The position numbers were made by a program, and so were the translations under genes. The notes under the pieces are model-generated. The model saw nothing but the letters and a program-made list of their open reading frames with translations. It did not search any database and had not been told where the DNA came from. DNA of 34,174 nt. It comes from Bacteroidaceae bacterium (GTDB lineage Bacteria; Bacteroidota; Bacteroidia; Bacteroidales; Bacteroidaceae). Below, in pieces: positions 7,640-17,464 of this stretch; positions within the stretch are counted from its first letter, which is position 1; each line of letters begins with the position of its first letter. The stretch lies in assembly GCA_017646665.1 (NCBI GenBank), contig JAGCMB010000047.1, positions 1-34,174 of the forward strand, read 5' to 3'.

Positions 7640-8433
7640 AGTATCAATGACTGTAGATCGAAAGGAATACCTTCCATCTTGTTCAACAATGTCAACGGGA
7701 ACAATTCGTTTGCATTCATACGCTTACACCTCTTTATAAAGCGACCGATTGCCATCATATTAAGTTCGACACCCTTATCGCCACACAAATATAGTGTATC
7801 ATCCTCCTGTGACAACCCCTGCTCCTTCCAAATATTCAACAAATAGTATATGCTGTCGTGGCCACCCTCGCACCTGAACGCGTTTGCAAGCCTCATCTTT
7901 CCGTCCTGCATTGAAATAAAGAATGAGAGGTCGCCTTGGAAATATGCAAGCATATATCTCTCTTCTGTAGCCGGCTTGCTTGTCATCAAACCCAACAGTA
8001 TACTGAGAGTAGAATAGAATGTAACATCCCCTAGTTTCTGAAAACCCTCATACAAAGACTTCTCGACAGGAAACAGGACTGTCAGTCCTTGTGCATCAAG
8101 CCTATTTGCAACAACCTCGACACGAGCAACATTCTTTGGAAAACAAAGACGATAAAAAGTCTTGTAATCCTGTTTATTGTCGTATTCTACAGGGATGGTC
8201 GTAAAATCCTCAGTTTCGACAATAACCTTCACATCATACTTCTCGCCCTGCATGACAAACGGACACTGTTCAACACCGTGTTGCAGGTTCATTGTGAGTG
8301 TCAATCCTTTCTCGGGCTTGTAGAAGAAGTATTTGAGTGAATCGGGAAGCGATGGCGTATAGCTGCAAAAACAAAATCCATCCGTACTGATACGAATGGA
8401 TAATGTTTTATTCTGAATGTTATCCTTTGTCAT
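7630..8433 (-). CDS. DUF3822 family protein
   Basis: The ATG at 8433 (MTKDNIQNKTLSIRIS) was chosen because the family usually starts just before the NKTLSIRIS strand, and it leaves a 4-nt gap after the upstream stop; an ATG at 8457 would add 8 residues and overlap that gene by 20 nt. The product is 267 residues. DUF3822 is a Bacteroidota family of unknown function regularly placed beside rsmD; from memory, a structural-genomics member showed an actin-like ATPase fold (not checked). Visible pieces are STDGFCFCSY near the start, YMLAYFQGDLSFFI in the middle and LYLCGDKG near the end, consistent with the alternating strands of such a fold. It is in an operon with its neighbours. Confidence 0.8.
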   Translation of the reverse strand: MTKDNIQNKTLSIRISTDGFCFCSYTPSLPDSLKYFFYKPEKGLTLTMNLQHGVEQCPFVMQGEKYDVKVIVETEDFTTIPVEYDNKQDYKTFYRLCFPKNVARVEVVANRLDAQGLTVLFPVEKSLYEGFQKLGDVTFYSTLSILLGLMTSKPATEERYMLAYFQGDLSFFISMQDGKMRLANAFRCEGGHDSIYYLLNIWKEQGLSQEDDTLYLCGDKGVELNMMAIGRFIKRCKRMNANELFPLTLLNKMEGIPFDLQSLILCE

Positions 8434-8437
8434 TCTA

Positions 8438-9379
8438 TTAGGGCCAGTTTCCGGCATTATTGTTATTCTTGGTTACATCACCAACCTTGCGGCAAGGAAT
8501 AAGTCTTTTAAGAACACCATTTGCACCCATCAAAGGCTCGCCATTCTTGTCCACGCGGATTTCCTCTCTATACTCAGTACCATTGGTTATTACCTGCAAG
8601 AGATAGTTGTTGAGTTCCTGCTCGTTCAAGCCCTTGAGATAGAGGGCGAAATCGGCACGTGCCTCAAATACCTGAATGTAACCACCGGCCTTGCGGTTTG
8701 CTTGAGCATTAGGCTGAATACTGTCGGCCTTCATCCAGAACTCGATTGGCTTACCGACACTATCCTGGCTGAATGGGATATATCTCAACTGCTGGATATC
8801 GTATGATGGATTGTGATACAAAGTATCAACGTATGCAAGACGGGTTGTATCGCGATGGAAAGACTTTGCAATCATTGTTGTATCAACGAAAGCCTTGCGA
8901 CCAGCCTCAGCGTCCTCTACCCAAATTGTATCACGACGATATAGAGCATCGAGTTTCTCAATTCTCTTGGCATTCTTCTGCTGATTCTTCTTGTTGGTAT
9001 CGTTGAGGATGTTCAAGACAATCTGGTCTGCCTCGTCCTCACTGAATGCCATTTCATCGGCATTCTTTGGTTTTGTGTCCTCGACCTTGAAATCTCTTAC
9101 CAAAGCCAACTGCTTGTCGTTGAGGATATAGGTCTTATTCACAACCTTCATACTGTCATCAAGGAAAGAAATCAATTCGTCAAAAGTAGCTGCATATCTG
9201 CCATTTTGAGCACGATATTCCACCTGAGCTGTTCTAATGTCAATAAGGCGTTCGATGACCACCTTGTCACGCTCCAATCGCTGCTTGTCAAAATCTAGTG
9301 GCGCATTTACGCTGCTGAAGTTTGCATAAACAAGCGCAATGACAAGAACAAGCAAAACCACATTTAATACTTTTTTCAT
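8438..9379 (-). CDS. Conserved membrane-anchored protein with pilin-like N-terminus
   Basis: 313 residues. One N-terminal hydrophobic helix (residues 4-20, VLNVVLLVLVIALVYANF) is followed by a long helix and RTAQVEYRAQNGRYAATFDE, which recalls the region after the first helix of type IV pilins and pseudopilins (repeated Tyr, then GRYA and a TFDEL turn). The rest is charged, with no catalytic motif seen. It is the first gene of the operon with DUF3822 and rsmD. A -7 box TATTTTTG lies on the minus strand at 9421-9414, without a clear -33 partner. The pilin resemblance covers only the N-terminal third, and no prepilin peptidase site is obvious, so function is unknown. Confidence 0.75.
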   Translation of the reverse strand: MKKVLNVVLLVLVIALVYANFSSVNAPLDFDKQRLERDKVVIERLIDIRTAQVEYRAQNGRYAATFDELISFLDDSMKVVNKTYILNDKQLALVRDFKVEDTKPKNADEMAFSEDEADQIVLNILNDTNKKNQQKNAKRIEKLDALYRRDTIWVEDAEAGRKAFVDTTMIAKSFHRDTTRLAYVDTLYHNPSYDIQQLRYIPFSQDSVGKPIEFWMKADSIQPNAQANRKAGGYIQVFEARADFALYLKGLNEQELNNYLLQVITNGTEYREEIRVDKNGEPLMGANGVLKRLIPCRKVGDVTKNNNNAGNWP

Positions 9380-9528
9380 TGTTATATCTTTTTATTTAAT
9401 TATTTTCGTGTCACAAAAATAAGATAAAAAAACGAATATACATTATTTTATATAACTTTTTTACAATTGGGGTGCTGTTTATATTTATATCACGGCACTT
9501 TACACGTACAACGTAACCATTTTACTAA

Positions 9529-10950
9529 GTGATAAACAGATATTTAGCATCGCAAATAAAGTCAAATTTTCCATTCACTCCAACGATTGAACAGGAAAAA
9601 ACCATAGAGAGGCTGGCGGATTTCATTCTTTCGGGTGACGACCGCAAAGTCTTTCTGCTCTGCGGATATGCCGGAACAGGAAAGACATCACTTATTTCGG
9701 CACTTGTACGCACAATGGAACAACTCGACAGAAAGACCGTCCTGCTTGCCCCGACAGGTAGAGCCGCAAAGGTATTTACATCATATTCGGGGAAAGGAGC
9801 ACACACCATACACAAATGCATCTACCGCCAAAAATCCATTATGGACAACTCGGTGTTTACGCTCACCGAAAACAGAGCACAGAACACCCTTTTCATTGTG
9901 GATGAGGCTTCTATGATTTCAAACGAGAGCAACGCAATGACCTGTTCCAACGGTTTGCTCGACGACCTTATAGAATTTGTCTATTCCGGACGCGGCTGTT
10001 CAATGCTATTGCTTGGCGACACAGCCCAGCTACCCCCAGTCGGCGAATTCCAATCCCCGGCACTTACCGAGAGTTACCTGCGTTCAATGTTCTTGAATGT
10101 AACATCCATTGAGCTGAAACAGGTTATGCGCCAGCTCGACGACTCCGGCATTCTCTACAACGCCACAATGCTACGCAATAAGATAGAGGATGAGGACACA
10201 TACGATTTGCCTATCATCAAACTGAATGGGTTTCCCGACATTTGCAATGTACAGGGCGACGAACTTATCGAGGCGATTGAAACCTGTTACAATAAAACCG
10301 GCATTGATGAAACCATAATTCTTTGCCGTTCGAACAAACGCGCAAATGTCTACAACGAAGGCATACGCCGCCGCATCCTATACCGCGAGGAAGAACTAAG
10401 CCGTGGAGATATGCTTATGATTGTCAAGAACAACTACTATTGGCGCGAAGTTCTTGGAAAGGAAGACAAGACACTGTTGGAGAAACTCGATTTCATTGCC
10501 AACGGCGATATTGCAGAGATTATACGTGTTCACGGCACGGAGGAGATGTATGGATTCCGTTTCGCCGATGTAACTCTGTCATTGATAGATTATGAGGATT
10601 GCGAAATAGATGTAAAGATTATGCTCAACACCCTCACAAGCGAATCGCCGTCACTCACAAAAGAAGAAAACGAACGGCTTTTCAATGCCGTGTGGGAAGA
10701 TTACCCCGAGATACGTTCAAAGCGAAAACGAATGGAGGAGATACGCAAAAACCCATACTACAATGCGCTGCAAGTAAAATATGGTTACGCTGTCACCTGT
10801 CACAAAGCACAAGGCGGTGAATGGAAACGTGTTTTCATAGACCAAGGTTACATTACCGAAGATATGATTTCACCCGACTACTACCGCTGGTTATACACAG
10901 CATTCACACGGGCAAGCGAAAAATTATACCTCGTAAATTGGAAAGTCTGA
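9529..10950 (+). CDS. RecD-like ATP-dependent DNA helicase (AAA family)
   Basis: 473 residues from a GTG start; no ATG occurs before the Walker A motif, so GTG is the best choice. Superfamily 1 helicase motifs run in order: Walker A GYAGTGKTS (46-54), APTGRAA, Walker B FIVDEAS (122-128), motif III LLLGDTAQLPPVG, then motif V/VI in a UvrD C-terminal type domain (VTCHKAQGGEWKRVFID and LYTAFTRASEKLYLVNW). It is shorter than E. coli RecD and has no nuclease domain. Single-gene RecD-like helicases like this are common in Bacteroidales and probably act in replication or recombination repair. It stands divergent to the pilin-like gene and ends at a strong hairpin. Confidence 0.9.
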   Translation: MINRYLASQIKSNFPFTPTIEQEKTIERLADFILSGDDRKVFLLCGYAGTGKTSLISALVRTMEQLDRKTVLLAPTGRAAKVFTSYSGKGAHTIHKCIYRQKSIMDNSVFTLTENRAQNTLFIVDEASMISNESNAMTCSNGLLDDLIEFVYSGRGCSMLLLGDTAQLPPVGEFQSPALTESYLRSMFLNVTSIELKQVMRQLDDSGILYNATMLRNKIEDEDTYDLPIIKLNGFPDICNVQGDELIEAIETCYNKTGIDETIILCRSNKRANVYNEGIRRRILYREEELSRGDMLMIVKNNYYWREVLGKEDKTLLEKLDFIANGDIAEIIRVHGTEEMYGFRFADVTLSLIDYEDCEIDVKIMLNTLTSESPSLTKEENERLFNAVWEDYPEIRSKRKRMEEIRKNPYYNALQVKYGYAVTCHKAQGGEWKRVFIDQGYITEDMISPDYYRWLYTAFTRASEKLYLVNWKV

Positions 10951-10956
10951 TATAAA

Positions 10957-10994
10957 ATGAACAAAGAGTGACAGGCTTGTCACTCTTTGTTCAT
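10957..10994. terminator. Bidirectional hairpin terminator between helicase gene and alaS
   Basis: A perfect 17-bp stem (10957-10973 with 10978-10994) closes a 4-base GGCT loop. It lies between two convergent genes. A-rich and T-rich stem ends give U-runs in both directions. Confidence 0.8.
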
Positions 10995-11016
10995 TTAGGT
11001 TGTAAAGTATATTACG

Positions 11017-13635
11017 TTATCCTTTAACAATATCAAAGACTTTGTCAATGGCAGCCTTGACACCGGCAGGATTCTTGCCACCAGCCTGGGCAAAATGCGC
11101 CTGGCCACCACCGCCGCCCTGCATCTCGCGTGCTGCCTGACCAACAATCTTGCCTGCATTCAAGCCCTTCTCAACAAGGTCGGCACTGACTGAGATTGTC
11201 AACTGTGGTTTCTCATTATATACGCTACCTACTACAACAAGCAAGTTGTCGGGTTGCTCCTGACGCAACATAAATACAATATCCTTTACTGTTGCAGGCG
11301 CCAAAGGAAGCACAGTGCTGATATAACGCATACCATTGAACTCCTTGACATCCTTGAGCAGTTCAGCCTTAACCATAGCAGCTTTCTCCTTTGCATAAGC
11401 CTCAATCTCCTTCTTCAATTCAGCATTCTCTGCAATAGACTTAACGATTGTAGCCTTGAGGTTAGGCACATTGTTGAACAATGCCTGTATCTCCTTCAAA
11501 AGGTTCTGCACTTTGTAGTTATGATTCTCAAGAGCCTCACCGGTGATAGCCTCGATGCGTCGTACACCGGCCGCTACAGAGCTTTCGCTCACAATCTTCA
11601 CCATACCGATGTTACCGGTAGCAGCAACGTGTGTACCACCACAGAACTCAATAGAAGAACCGAACTGGACAACACGCACGTGGTCGCCGTACTTTTCACC
11701 GAACAACGCAATGGCACCAAGTTTCTTAGCCTCTTCGATTGGGATGTTGCGATAATCGGTCAAAGGAATGTTCTCGCGGATACGTGCATTCACAATACGC
11801 TCAACCTGTTCAATCTCCTCATCGGTAACCTTCTGGAAGTGAGAGAAGTCAAAACGTATACCCTCGGGAGTTACAAGTGAACCCTTCTGCTCAACGTGGG
11901 TACCCAACACCTGACGCAAAGCCTGGTCGAGCAAGTGAGTACAAGAGTGGTTTGCAGCACAAGCCGCACGCTTGGCCTTGTCCACCTGAGCAACAAACTC
12001 CGCAGCAGGGTCAGCAGGCAACTGCTTTGTTATGTGTATCGGAAGATTGTTCTCTTTCTTGGTATCGACAACCTCAATGCGCTCGTCGCCGCATACAAGG
12101 TAACCGGTGTCACCTACCTGACCACCACTCTCGGCATAGAATGGTGTTTCTTTGAGTACAATCTGATAGAACACCTGGTTTTTCTGCTTTGTCTGGCGGT
12201 AACGCAGAATTGATGTAGCACACTCTGTGTTATCATATCCAACGAAGACGCTCTCGCCCTCACCGACAACAATCCAATCGCCATTCTCAACAACAGCGGC
12301 ATTGCGTGCACGTGATTTCTGCTTCTGCATCTCCTCGTCGAACTGTGCCATATTAACAGCAAGATTGCTCTCACGCAGAATCAGCTGTGTCAAATCAATT
12401 GGGAAACCGAATGTATCGTAAAGCGTGAAAGCCTCGACACCACTGATTTCACTATTGCCGGCAGCCTTGGCTGTTGCAATTATTTTGTCGAGCATACCCA
12501 TACCGGTTTCCAATGTACGAAGGAAAGAGTCCTCCTCTTCCTTTATAACCTTTGTTATGAGTTCCTGCTGAAGTTTGAGCTCTGGGTAAGCATCGCCCAT
12601 ATTATCAATCAAGGCCGGTACAAGCTTGTGCATAAATGCCTGCTTCTGGCCAAGGAATGTATATCCATAACGCACTGCACGGCGCAAGATACGACGAATC
12701 ACATAGCCGGCCTTAGCATTTGAAGGGAGCTGACCATCGGTAATTGAGAACGATATTGTTCTGATATGGTCGGCAATAACACGCATAGCAACGTCAACCT
12801 GTGCATCGCATCCATAAGTCTTGCCGGAGATTTCTCCGATAGCCTTGATGATTGGCTGGAACACATCTGTGTCATAGTTGGACTGTTTGCCTTGAAGAGC
12901 CATACAAAGGCGTTCAAAACCCATACCGGTGTCAATAACCTTTGCAGGGAGTTCTTCAAGATGACCGTCGGCCATACGGTTGAACTGCATAAACACAAGG
13001 TTCCAGATTTCAATTACCTGAGGATGTGAACCGTTAACAAGGTCACGGCCATTGATTTTGGCTCTCTCCTCGTCACTGCGGAGGTCGATATGAATTTCGG
13101 AACAAGGACCACAAGGGCCTGTATCGCCCATTTCCCAGAAGTTATCCTTGTGATTTCCGTTGATGATTCGTTCTGCAGGCAAATGTTTCTCCCAAATGGC
13201 AGCCGCCTCATTGTCGCGCTCAAGACCCTCGGCCTCGCAACCCTCGAATACGGTTGCATACATACGCTCAGGGTCGAGCTTTACCACCTGTGTCAGATAC
13301 TCCCACGCCCAGTTGATGGCATCTTCCTTGAAATAATCGCCAAAAGACCAGTTTCCGAGCATCTCGAACATTGTATGGTGGTAAGTATCGTGTCCGACCT
13401 CCTCAAGGTCGTTATGCTTACCGCTCACGCGAAGACACTTCTGTGAGTCGGCAACACGTTTGCTCTTGGCTGGAGCATTTCCAAGTATTATATCCTTGAA
13501 CTGGTTCATACCAGCGTTGGTAAACATAAGCGTCGGGTCATCCTTCACAACCATTGGTGCTGAAGGAACTATCAAGTGACCCTTTTCTTCAAAAAACTTT
13601 TTGAATGAATCTCTAATTTCTTTCGATGTGAGCAT
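11017..13635 (-). CDS. alaS: Alanyl-tRNA synthetase
   Basis: 872 residues from the ATG at 13635 ([20 protein letters not shown]), the normal AlaRS start and length; the frame stays open to 13689 but the extra residues are not family-like. It charges tRNA-Ala with alanine in the cytoplasm. The class II catalytic domain comes first ([33 protein letters not shown]), then the editing domain with the zinc-binding HxxxH (NHSCTHLL, near 561) and CGGTH (near 665), then the DHHA1 part with the Gly-rich [15 protein letters not shown]. All key residues are present. A -7 box TAAATTTG is on the minus strand at 13722-13715, giving a leader of about 70 nt. Confidence 0.98.
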   Translation of the reverse strand: MLTSKEIRDSFKKFFEEKGHLIVPSAPMVVKDDPTLMFTNAGMNQFKDIILGNAPAKSKRVADSQKCLRVSGKHNDLEEVGHDTYHHTMFEMLGNWSFGDYFKEDAINWAWEYLTQVVKLDPERMYATVFEGCEAEGLERDNEAAAIWEKHLPAERIINGNHKDNFWEMGDTGPCGPCSEIHIDLRSDEERAKINGRDLVNGSHPQVIEIWNLVFMQFNRMADGHLEELPAKVIDTGMGFERLCMALQGKQSNYDTDVFQPIIKAIGEISGKTYGCDAQVDVAMRVIADHIRTISFSITDGQLPSNAKAGYVIRRILRRAVRYGYTFLGQKQAFMHKLVPALIDNMGDAYPELKLQQELITKVIKEEEDSFLRTLETGMGMLDKIIATAKAAGNSEISGVEAFTLYDTFGFPIDLTQLILRESNLAVNMAQFDEEMQKQKSRARNAAVVENGDWIVVGEGESVFVGYDNTECATSILRYRQTKQKNQVFYQIVLKETPFYAESGGQVGDTGYLVCGDERIEVVDTKKENNLPIHITKQLPADPAAEFVAQVDKAKRAACAANHSCTHLLDQALRQVLGTHVEQKGSLVTPEGIRFDFSHFQKVTDEEIEQVERIVNARIRENIPLTDYRNIPIEEAKKLGAIALFGEKYGDHVRVVQFGSSIEFCGGTHVAATGNIGMVKIVSESSVAAGVRRIEAITGEALENHNYKVQNLLKEIQALFNNVPNLKATIVKSIAENAELKKEIEAYAKEKAAMVKAELLKDVKEFNGMRYISTVLPLAPATVKDIVFMLRQEQPDNLLVVVGSVYNEKPQLTISVSADLVEKGLNAGKIVGQAAREMQGGGGGQAHFAQAGGKNPAGVKAAIDKVFDIVKG

Positions 13636-13714
13636 ATTACTATTTTTTCTGATTTTACGTAAACTTAGATATGCTTTACGCGCAGGCAACGTACCCGCGT
13701 GCGCATAAACAGCG

Positions 13715-13722
13715 CAAATTTA
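13715..13722 (-). promoter_or_regulatory. alaS: Likely -7 box of the alaS promoter
   Basis: TAAATTTG on the minus strand fits TAnnTTTG exactly. No TTTG sits at the ideal distance upstream, so the call rests on one box and on position. Confidence 0.45.
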
Positions 13723-13813
13723 CAACATTTTGGCAAATAAAACACAGCCCGACCAAATAATATTAACAGTAAAAGACATCTTTACACTCAAACTGCGCTT
13801 TAAATGAATTATA

Positions 13814-13845
13814 TTTGCATAAAAAGAGGGCTTTTACTATTTTTG
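13814..13845 (+). promoter_or_regulatory. Bacteroidales-type promoter for the M23 peptidase gene
   Basis: TTTG (13814-13817), a 20-base spacer, then TATTTTTG (13838-13845) match the -33/-7 consensus. An AAGGAG ribosome site follows at 13857-13862, just before the ATG at 13864, one of the few clear Shine-Dalgarno sequences here. Confidence 0.7.
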
Positions 13846-13863
13846 CCATAGAAAAAAGGAGCA

Positions 13864-14838
13864 ATGCGAAAGAAGTATTATACATTCAATCCGGACACAA
13901 GAACATACGACCGTGTCTACCCGAATTTTGCACAGAGGTTTCTCACAATCCTCCGTCGGACATTGCTTTTTATAATCTTCGGTGGAGGCGTTTTCCTTCT
14001 CTTTCACCTGTTCATAGACAAGCCCTCTGTCAAGGAATTGGAAAACGAGAATTCACAAATTCTTGCACAATACAAGATTCTTTCAAAACGTCTTGACGAT
14101 GCAATGCTTGTTTTGCAGGACATTCAACAGCGCGATGACAACCTCTACCGCGTTATGCTCGATGCAGAACCAATATCATCCGATGTAAGGAACGCGGGAT
14201 ATGGTGGCACCAACCGCTATGACGAACTGCTGAAGATGGACAATTCGGAGTTGCTCGTTGAAACGACACAAAAGATTGATCTACTTGAGAAACAGTTATA
14301 TATACAGATAAAATCTTTTGACGAGATTGTAGCACTAGACAAGGACTCCAAGACACGTCTTCGTCATACACCTGCCATACAGCCCATTTCAAACCGCGAC
14401 CTCAAACGCACGGCATCGGGATATGGCTATAGAATTGACCCCATTTACAATGTACGCACATTCCATAAAGGAATGGACTTCTCCTGTGACAAGAAAACCC
14501 CCGTATATGCAACAGCCGATGGAGTCATTGAGAGTGCGAAATGGATGTCGGGATATGGTTACACAGTCATCATCGATCACGGATATGGTTACAAGACATT
14601 GTACGCCCATCTGCTTGACAAGAAATTCCTTGTAAAGAGAGGACAGAAGGTTGTACGCGGCGAACAGATTGCGCTGAGCGGTAACTCGGGCAAGAGCACA
14701 GGCCCCCATTTGCATTACGAAGTGATAGTCAAAGGAAACCACGTCAACCCAATCAACTACTATTTTATGGATTTGGATGCCGATGGATATGATCAGATGC
14801 TCCAAATGGCCGAAAATCACGGAAAAATATACGACTGA
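13864..14838 (+). CDS. M23 family metallopeptidase (LytM/peptidoglycan hydrolase type)
   Basis: 324 residues. One membrane helix (31-49) anchors it in the inner membrane, a coiled coil follows (about 55-95 and 125-150), then a C-terminal M23 domain. Zinc and catalytic residues are in place: HxxxD at H201/D205 (HKGMDF), H249 in YAHLLDKK, and HLH at 282-284 (GPHLHYEV). M23 enzymes cut peptide cross-links of peptidoglycan. All the usual metal ligands are present, so it is predicted active rather than a degenerate EnvC-like activator. The next gene starts one base after its stop, so they share a transcript. Confidence 0.93.
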   Translation: MRKKYYTFNPDTRTYDRVYPNFAQRFLTILRRTLLFIIFGGGVFLLFHLFIDKPSVKELENENSQILAQYKILSKRLDDAMLVLQDIQQRDDNLYRVMLDAEPISSDVRNAGYGGTNRYDELLKMDNSELLVETTQKIDLLEKQLYIQIKSFDEIVALDKDSKTRLRHTPAIQPISNRDLKRTASGYGYRIDPIYNVRTFHKGMDFSCDKKTPVYATADGVIESAKWMSGYGYTVIIDHGYGYKTLYAHLLDKKFLVKRGQKVVRGEQIALSGNSGKSTGPHLHYEVIVKGNHVNPINYYFMDLDADGYDQMLQMAENHGKIYD

Positions 14839-14839
14839 T

Positions 14840-15190
14840 ATGGCACTTAATCTAAATAAAGACCTCAAGATGTACTACTCCATCAAGGAAGTAGCAAAGG
14901 AATTGTCAATTACAGAAACCACCCTGCGATACTGGGAAACCGTTTTTCCTCAAGTGTCACCATACAAGGGAGCCAATGGAGTGCGCCGATACACAAAAGA
15001 GGACATCAAGACATTACGCACCATCTACCACCTTGTCAAAGAGCGCAAGTTGACACTTGCCGGTGCAAAGAAACAGATGAAGAGCGGAGGTCCAAAAGAA
15101 ACAGCCGAAACAAACAGCGATGTGATAGACCGCCTAAAGGCAATTAAAGAGGAACTCCTTGGCATAAAACAGGAGCTCGACGCGCTATAA
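14840..15190 (+). CDS. MerR family transcriptional regulator
   Basis: 116 residues from the ATG at 14840, one base after the M23 stop; the frame is open further upstream but overlaps the peptidase. Residues 12-80 form a MerR-type winged HTH (YYSIKEVAKELSITETTLRY, WETVFP, VRRYTKEDIKTLRTIYHLVK), followed by a C-terminal dimerisation coiled coil (RLKAIKEELLGIKQELDAL). There is no effector-binding domain and no Cys set, so it is a short MerR of the kind linked in Bacteroidales to the alaS and M23 genes. The coupling suggests an envelope or growth-related role, but no target is known. It ends 24 bp before convergent cls. Confidence 0.88.
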   Translation: MALNLNKDLKMYYSIKEVAKELSITETTLRYWETVFPQVSPYKGANGVRRYTKEDIKTLRTIYHLVKERKLTLAGAKKQMKSGGPKETAETNSDVIDRLKAIKEELLGIKQELDAL

Positions 15191-15214
15191 CAGACACTCG
15201 CGGACACCCAAATA

Positions 15215-16642
15215 TCACAACAACGGCGAGAAGAGTTTAATAAACGATTCGGCACAACGTTTAAAGAATGAACGCTGACGATATTCATTGAGAGTCAGTT
15301 GGCGACACTGCTGCAAATCCTTAAGGAAACACTCCTTCACATTTTGAGCAACCCCCTTGTCATACACAAACGCACTGACCTCGAAATTATAGAAGAAACT
15401 TCTAAAGTCGAGATTGGTAGAGCCTATGGACGAGAGATAATCGTCACAGACAACCGTCTTGCTATGCAAAACGCCACCACGATACAGGTAGACCTTGACA
15501 CCTGCACTGAACAACGTTCCAAGATACGACATAGCAGCATAATCTGCAATAACACTGTCCGAGTGTTCTGGTATCATTAGCCTGACATCAACACCCGACA
15601 TCGACGCATTCTTCAAAGCCAACAAAAAAGACTCGTCGGGCATAAAATAAGGTGTCTGTAAATATACATAACCCTTTGCTTGGGAGAGCATCTTCACATA
15701 TCCGGCAGAAATTGACCTGACATCACCAACGGGATTGGAAGTTACAACCTGCACAAAAGATTTCCTGTTACCTTCGGAAACCGGAAAATATTTTTTTCCA
15801 CTTATGAGCGTGCGGTTTGCAAAATACCAATCTATCAGGAACGAAGCCTGCAGACCATTTACAGCGACTCCCTTCAGCATCAGCATAGTATCACGCCAAC
15901 CGGCACCATTTATTCCTTTCAAATAGCGGTCGGCAATATTACAGCCACCGACCAACCCCACCTCGCCATCTGCCACAACAATTTTTCGGTGGTTGCGATA
16001 GTTCACCCTATTTGAGAATAGCGGGAAAAAGACTTTCAGAAAAGACTCCACATATATACCGGCGTACCGCATACTCTCAAAGAAATCACTACCGACTCTC
16101 CAGCAGCCGACACTGTCATATATCAAACGAACTTCGACGCCCTGCTTGGCCTTTTCTACAAGAGCATCGCGCAAACGGCGACCGAATTCATCGTCTTCAA
16201 TTATGTAGAATTGCAAATGTATATGATCCTTTGCCGATGATATTATTTCAAAAAGGCGCTCTGCAAACAGATGTGTATCCGATATTACCTCGGCATTTTC
16301 AAAAGAGAGTAAAGAGGCCGATGAAGCATTCTCAAAGAATGTTGCAAGTGATTGGTATTCAGGCTGGATGTCACCCTTTGCACAACCATCGACCTTCAGT
16401 GTACTATGTTGTTTAATCTGAGATAGAAGACGTTTGCCCGCCATTTTCTTCTTGCGTGTATCGCGTCCAAAAAAGAAATAAAGCGCCAACCCCAAAAAGG
16501 GCATAAAGATAAATACCATAATCCACGCCAGTGTTTTGACGGTATCACGGTTTCTCAGTACAACTCTTGCCATAATGAATATAACCACAATCCAATATAG
16601 CCAATAGAGAACACCCATTGCAGATGTAGCACTCCAACTCAT
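15215..16642 (-). CDS. cls: Cardiolipin synthase (phospholipase D family)
   Basis: 475 residues from the ATG at 16642 (MSWSATSAMG). The frame can be extended to a GTG at 16711, but that stretch is the terminator hairpin of the upstream HAD gene, so the shorter start is preferred. Two N-terminal membrane helices are followed by two PLD motifs: HRKIVVADGEVGLVGG (His near 218) and HSKTVVCDDYLSSIGSTN (His near 393). Both HxK(x)4D sets are intact. The enzyme makes cardiolipin at the inner membrane from phosphatidylglycerol. It is the only phospholipid gene in the window. Confidence 0.93.
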   Translation of the reverse strand: MSWSATSAMGVLYWLYWIVVIFIMARVVLRNRDTVKTLAWIMVFIFMPFLGLALYFFFGRDTRKKKMAGKRLLSQIKQHSTLKVDGCAKGDIQPEYQSLATFFENASSASLLSFENAEVISDTHLFAERLFEIISSAKDHIHLQFYIIEDDEFGRRLRDALVEKAKQGVEVRLIYDSVGCWRVGSDFFESMRYAGIYVESFLKVFFPLFSNRVNYRNHRKIVVADGEVGLVGGCNIADRYLKGINGAGWRDTMLMLKGVAVNGLQASFLIDWYFANRTLISGKKYFPVSEGNRKSFVQVVTSNPVGDVRSISAGYVKMLSQAKGYVYLQTPYFMPDESFLLALKNASMSGVDVRLMIPEHSDSVIADYAAMSYLGTLFSAGVKVYLYRGGVLHSKTVVCDDYLSSIGSTNLDFRSFFYNFEVSAFVYDKGVAQNVKECFLKDLQQCRQLTLNEYRQRSFFKRCAESFIKLFSPLL

Positions 16643-16680
16643 TGATGCAAGTATTTTTGCGAAGATAAACATAAAGAAAC

Positions 16681-16706
16681 AAAAAAGCGGCAAAAATGCC
16701 GCTTTT
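16681..16706 (-). terminator. Intrinsic terminator after the HAD gene
   Basis: On the minus strand AAAAGCGGCA, a TTTT loop and TGCCGCTTTT form a 10-bp stem followed directly by TT GTTTC, a classic U-tract. It lies between the HAD stop and the cls start. Confidence 0.8.
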
Positions 16707-16729
16707 AACACAATTATTTATCCTTTTAT

Positions 16730-17353
16730 TCAATTTGATTTCAGGAATTCCAACAATTCAGAACGCCAATCTTCACCATTTTTCACCTTCATCGTTCTTA
16801 TTCCAAGAGCAGCAGCCGCTTCAAGATTCCTGTCACTGTCATCGATGAACAGCGTTTCTGCAGCAACCATACCGCCATCGGCAAGCATCTTGCGATAAAT
16901 CTCCTCGCCGGGCTTTGAGCACTTCATCAGGTAGCTCAGAAAAAGTGTATCAAAATAGTCGTCAAGCGATTTTGAGCAGGGGGTAAATTGTGATGAACGT
17001 GCCCAACTTTGAATAAAAGGATTTGTATTGCTCAACACCGAAAGGCGATATTGTGGACGTAATTGCTGTATAAATTCAAGCCATTCCACGTGTACTTCGG
17101 TTATAAATCCACACCAGGCCGACTTTGCCTCTTCATTGCCAATCCCCCTTCCGCAAAGTCCCGAAAGTTCCACACAGAACTCTTCGCCCGTAATATCTCC
17201 GTTCTCAAGAGCAAAGAATGGCCCTTTTTGACAATAGGAATTTATATATTCCTGAGGATTTGACAATCCCAACGAGCTGAAACAAGAAAGAGCTCTATCC
17301 GTATCTATGGTAGTGAGCACGCCACCAAAATCAAAAACTATATCTTTAATCAT
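16730..17353 (-). CDS. HAD family hydrolase (phosphatase, YihX-like)
   Basis: 207 residues from the ATG at 17353 (MIKDIVFDFGGVL); a longer frame to 17374 adds seven residues ahead of the first strand. HAD motifs in order: I DFGGV (nucleophile Asp8, with Gly in place of the second Asp, as in YihX-type members), II LSNTN, III the Lys of CSKPGEEIY, IV FIDDSDRN. The alpha-helical cap between I and II fits a subclass I phosphatase acting on a small sugar- or nucleotide-phosphate in the cytoplasm. The substrate cannot be told. It is a single gene followed by its own terminator and divergent from the DUF456 gene. Confidence 0.88.
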   Translation of the reverse strand: MIKDIVFDFGGVLTTIDTDRALSCFSSLGLSNPQEYINSYCQKGPFFALENGDITGEEFCVELSGLCGRGIGNEEAKSAWCGFITEVHVEWLEFIQQLRPQYRLSVLSNTNPFIQSWARSSQFTPCSKSLDDYFDTLFLSYLMKCSKPGEEIYRKMLADGGMVAAETLFIDDSDRNLEAAAALGIRTMKVKNGEDWRSELLEFLKSN

Positions 17354-17435
17354 ATACAACACAATTTCCACCACTAAGATAGTTATTTAAGTATCAAAAA
17401 TGCAACACTTTCTATCATATTAGACAATTAAACAC

Positions 17436-17443
17436 TAACTTTG
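17436..17443 (+). promoter_or_regulatory. Likely -7 box of the DUF456 gene
   Basis: TAACTTTG matches TAnnTTTG. It overlaps a possible TTG start at 17441, which supports using the ATG at 17465 instead. No clear -33 box is seen. Confidence 0.5.
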
Positions 17444-17464
17444 TCGGCAGATACAATAAACATT

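Noticed and set aside
11254-11880. 208-codon plus-strand frame inside alaS
   Set aside because: Antisense shadow of the editing and C-terminal domains of alaS.
14777-14839. Upstream extension of the MerR-type gene
   Set aside because: It overlaps the end of the M23 peptidase in another frame; the ATG one base after that stop gives the normal MerR N-terminus.
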